A DNA stretch of 64,000 bases. Source: Streptomyces flavofungini. GTDB lineage: Bacteria > Actinomycetota > Actinomycetes > Streptomycetales > Streptomycetaceae. Made by a program: the position numbers and the translations under genes. Location of the stretch: NCBI RefSeq assembly GCF_014650815.1, contig NZ_BMVR01000001.1, forward strand, positions 124,001 through 188,000, read 5' to 3'. Positions 61,381 through 64,000 of the stretch are shown piece by piece (position 1 is the stretch's first letter; each line of letters opens with the position of its first letter). The notes beneath the pieces are model-generated. The model was not told the origin of the DNA and searched no databases. It saw nothing but the letters and a program-made list of their open reading frames with translations.

Positions 61381-63447
61381 CTACAGCGACACCACCGACA
61401 CCTCCGTCGCCTTCACGCTGGTCCACACCCGGGCCCCGTCCGCGAGGCCGAGTTCGGCGGCCGCGGCAGGGGTGATCTCGGCGACGAGGTCGGGCGCGTC
61501 CGGGGAGGTGATGAGGACGCGCAGACGGCTCCCGGCGGCGGTGATCTCACGGACGGTGCCGGACCACACGTTGCGCGGGCTGCCCGCGGGCTTCTCCCGG
61601 TGGACGGACACCGCTTCGGGGGCGATGACGGCGAGCACCCGGGCCCCGGCGTCGAACGGGTCGGCGACGACGAGCCGCCCCCCGCCCGCGAGGGCGAGCA
61701 CACCGTCGGAGGCCACCGCGCCGGGCCAGGCGTTGCGGCCGAGCATCCGGGCCACCCACGGCGACCGGGGATGCCGGGTGACCTCCGCGGGCGGCGCGTC
61801 CTGCAGGGCCCGCCCCTCGTCGAGTACCAGAACCCGGTCGGCGAGGGACACCGCCTCGACGGGATCGTGCGTGACGATGAGGCACACCCCGCCGAAGCCG
61901 TCGAGATGCCCGCGCAGGGTGTGCCGCACGTGGGCCCGGGTCGTCTGGTCGAGCGCGGCGAGCGGCTCGTCGAGCAGCAGCAGCCGCGGCCGCGCGGCGA
62001 GGGCCCGGGCGAGGGCGACCCGCCCGGCCTGTCCGCCCGACAGCTGCGCGGGCTTGCGGTGCGCGAGGTGCCCGACGCCGAGCCGGTCGAGCCAGGCCCG
62101 CGCGGCCCGCCGGGCGGCCGCACGGGGTACGCCCTGGGCCCGCAGCCCGTACGCGGTGTTGCCGAGGGCACTCAAGTGCGGGAAGAGCGCCCCGTCCTGG
62201 GGCACCCAGGCGACCCCGCGCCGGTGCGGCGCGAGGGAGGTGACGTCGGTGTCGCCGAGGCGCAGGTCGGCGTGCGCGCGGGGCGTGAGGCCGAGGAGGG
62301 CGCGCAGGAGGGTGGTCTTGCCCGCGCCGTTGGGCCCGACGACGGCGATGGTGGTGCCGGGTTCGGCGTCGAGGCCGAGCCGGGTGAAGCCGGTGACGTC
62401 CGCGTGCAGCGCCCAACTCCCGCCGGACTCCGCCGGCTTGGCCAGGGGGTCGGCACCGGGCTCCGGCACGTCGTCGGTCAATGACCCGTGCACGGCGTGG
62501 GGCTCCCGTACGCCGTCGGCCCCCGCCCCCCGTACCGCACCCGGATCCGGTACGTCTTCGGTGCCCGGATCCCCCGCGTCTCCCCCGGACGTGTCCGGCA
62601 CCCTCCGCCTCCCGCCGTCCCCCGACGGCCCCCCGCCTCCAGTCCACCGCCCCCGCAACGCCACCAGCACCGCCATCGCGATGGCAAGGAGCAGCAAGGA
62701 CACCGACGTCGCCGCCTCCGGCGAATCCTGGAGGAGCAGGTACACCTGGAGCGGCAGCGTCTGCGTCGTCCCGGGCAGGTTCCCCGCGAACGTGATCGTC
62801 GCGCCGAACTCGCCGAGCGCCCGCGCCCAGGTGAGCGCCGCCCCGGCGGCCAGCCCGGGCGCGACCATGGGGAGGGTGACGGTGCGGAACACCCGGGCGG
62901 GGGACGCGCCGAGGGACGCCGCCGTCTCCTCGTAGCTGGGCCGCAGCCCGGCGATCGCGCCTTCCAGGCTGATGACGAGGAACGGCATGGAGACGAAGGT
63001 CGCCGCGACGACGGCACCGTAGGTGTGGAAGGGCAGGACGACGCCGAAGGTGTCCTCCAGCCAGGGCCCGAGGAGCCCGCGCCGCCCGAAGCCGAGCAGC
63101 AGCGCGACCCCGCCGACGGTCGGCGGCAGGACCATCGGCAGCAGCACGAGCGACCGGACGAGCGCCTTGCCGGGGAAGGGGACCCGCGCGAGCAGCCAGG
63201 CGAGGGGCACCCCGAGCAGCAGCGAGAAGCCCAGCGCCCAGAAGGACACGAGGAGCGACAGCTTGAGCGCCTCGGTCACTCCTGGGCTGGTCAGGTGGTC
63301 GCCGAGCTGCCCCCACTCCGTACGCGCCAGGACCCCGACGAGGGGCATCAGCAGGAACGCGACGCCGAGCAGCGCCGGTACGGCGAGCACGAACGGCGCG
63401 CGCACGCGGCCCCCGCCCGGCCGCGGTCGGCTGCGGAAGCGCTTCAT
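61381..63447 (-). CDS. modBC: Fused molybdate ABC transporter permease and ATPase
   Basis: 688 residues joining two subunits normally made apart. Residues 1-275 are ModB: six helices and the inner-membrane loop that docks the ATPase (EETAASLGASPARVF). A Gly/Pro/Asp-rich linker (about 276-345) leads to ModC: Walker A VGPNGAGKTT, QDGALFPHLSALGN, signature LSGGQAGRVALARALA, Walker B LLLLDEPLAALD, THDPVEAVSLAD, and a C-terminal MOP/TOBE regulatory domain (about 620-688). ATG 63447 is used. ModA lies just upstream on the same strand (69 nt). Imports molybdate (or tungstate) for molybdopterin enzymes. Confidence 0.88.
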   Translation of the reverse strand: MKRFRSRPRPGGGRVRAPFVLAVPALLGVAFLLMPLVGVLARTEWGQLGDHLTSPGVTEALKLSLLVSFWALGFSLLLGVPLAWLLARVPFPGKALVRSLVLLPMVLPPTVGGVALLLGFGRRGLLGPWLEDTFGVVLPFHTYGAVVAATFVSMPFLVISLEGAIAGLRPSYEETAASLGASPARVFRTVTLPMVAPGLAAGAALTWARALGEFGATITFAGNLPGTTQTLPLQVYLLLQDSPEAATSVSLLLLAIAMAVLVALRGRWTGGGGPSGDGGRRRVPDTSGGDAGDPGTEDVPDPGAVRGAGADGVREPHAVHGSLTDDVPEPGADPLAKPAESGGSWALHADVTGFTRLGLDAEPGTTIAVVGPNGAGKTTLLRALLGLTPRAHADLRLGDTDVTSLAPHRRGVAWVPQDGALFPHLSALGNTAYGLRAQGVPRAAARRAARAWLDRLGVGHLAHRKPAQLSGGQAGRVALARALAARPRLLLLDEPLAALDQTTRAHVRHTLRGHLDGFGGVCLIVTHDPVEAVSLADRVLVLDEGRALQDAPPAEVTRHPRSPWVARMLGRNAWPGAVASDGVLALAGGGRLVVADPFDAGARVLAVIAPEAVSVHREKPAGSPRNVWSGTVREITAAGSRLRVLITSPDAPDLVAEITPAAAAELGLADGARVWTSVKATEVSVVSL

Positions 63448-63516
63448 CGGTGGGTCCTGACGTACGGGGTGGGTCAAGGGGGCACAGAGGGGAGCAGGCG
63501 GGGCGCCCGGCCGAGG

Positions 63517-64000
63517 TTACGGCTTCTGGAAGCCCGCCTTCTGGAGGATCTTCTGCGCCTCGGGCGTGCTGAGCCACTTCACGAACGCGTCCGCGGCCTC
63601 CTGGTGGCCGGATTCCTTGAGGGTGGCGGCCGGGTAGGACGCCACGGCGTTCTGCGCGTCGGGGATGGTGACGGCGTCGACCTTGTCGGGGGCGGTCGCG
63701 GCGTCCGTCTTGTAGACGATGCCCGCATCGGCCTCGCCGAGTTCGACCTTGCTGAGCACGCCGCGCACGCTCGTCTCCTGGGAGACGGGCTTGACCTTGA
63801 GCTGCTGCGCGTCGAGCACCTGCTGGCTGTAGCGGCCCACGGGCACCTCGGGGGCGGCGAGCACGACCTTGAGGCCGCTGTCGGTGAGGTCCTTGAGGCT
63901 CTTGATCTTCTTGGGGTTGCCGTCGCGGGTGGCGATGACGAGGCGGTTCTTGGCGATGACGGTCGAGGAGCCGACGTCGGACTTCAGGCCGTCCATGGTC
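63517..64000 (-). CDS. modA: Molybdate-binding protein ModA, 5' part beyond the right edge
   Basis: C-terminal 161 codons of an extracytoplasmic substrate-binding protein, open at the window end. Seen: [48 protein letters not shown] and the C-terminal [19 protein letters not shown], the standard ModA pattern. The start lies past position 64000, with signal sequence expected there. First gene of the mod operon, 69 nt ahead of modBC. Confidence 0.9.
   Translation of the reverse strand, partial: TMDGLKSDVGSSTVIAKNRLVIATRDGNPKKIKSLKDLTDSGLKVVLAAPEVPVGRYSQQVLDAQQLKVKPVSQETSVRGVLSKVELGEADAGIVYKTDAATAPDKVDAVTIPDAQNAVASYPAATLKESGHQEAADAFVKWLSTPEAQKILQKAGFQKP

Overview
The window is chromosomal DNA of a Streptomyces or very close relative. 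It is very GC-rich, has long opposite-strand shadow ORFs, uses GTG starts freely and TTA codons almost never, and its gene order (fasR-fabD-fabH-acpP-fabF-DUF3145, then ohr, matB and mbl) matches what I recall of the Streptomyces core. No tRNA, rRNA, CRISPR array, insertion sequence or prophage was seen.

Layout. 1-3.4 kb: an aldo/keto reductase (cut by the left edge) under a MerR regulator, a GNAT acetyltransferase, a serine hydrolase and a pirin. 3.5-9.0 kb: the fatty-acid initiation operon with its PucR-type activator gene fasR, a long terminator, then DUF3145. 9.4-20.8 kb: single genes, including a secreted GDSL hydrolase, RidA, a beta-hydroxyacid-dehydrogenase-like enzyme divergent from a LysR regulator, a secreted C15-like peptidase with Ser at the Cys position, an M14 carboxypeptidase, Ohr, and an oxidoreductase divergent from MarR. 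21.0-22.5 kb: a second PucR regulator translationally coupled to a 50-residue membrane peptide. 22.7-35.4 kb: a DUF3068 protein, then a tightly overlapping operon of GT4, methyltransferases, an AftD-like arabinofuranosyltransferase, a condensation-domain acyltransferase, an EamA-like transporter, a Trm112-like protein, an FkbM methyltransferase and a protein of unknown function. This looks like an envelope glycan pathway. 35.5-42.6 kb: ATP-grasp enzyme, Ser/Thr kinase, a 19-codon peptide gene with its own terminator, acyltransferase-3 and a GT2 synthase fused to REC-like and degenerate GGDEF-like domains. 42.8-48.4 kb: malonyl-CoA synthetase matB and a 1265-residue subtilase.

48.6-56.8 kb: the most notable region, an overlapping four-gene set of Trypco1 protein, trypsin-like protease with a VMAP-C-like region, MoxR-type AAA ATPase, and a 1514-residue SAV_2336-type protein (vWA-like, pseudokinase, SARP/BTAD, degenerate HAD). 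This matches the vWA-MoxR-VMAP conflict systems predicted by comparative genomics, with an unusually elaborate last component. The protease gene has two TTA codons, so bldA tRNA should gate its translation.

56.8-64 kb: MFS exporter, the MreB paralogue mbl, a GAF histidine kinase with a degenerate ATPase domain, and a molybdate transporter with permease and ATPase fused (ModBC) plus partial ModA at the right edge.

All functions are read from sequence motifs without database searches. Species synteny and family names come from memory.
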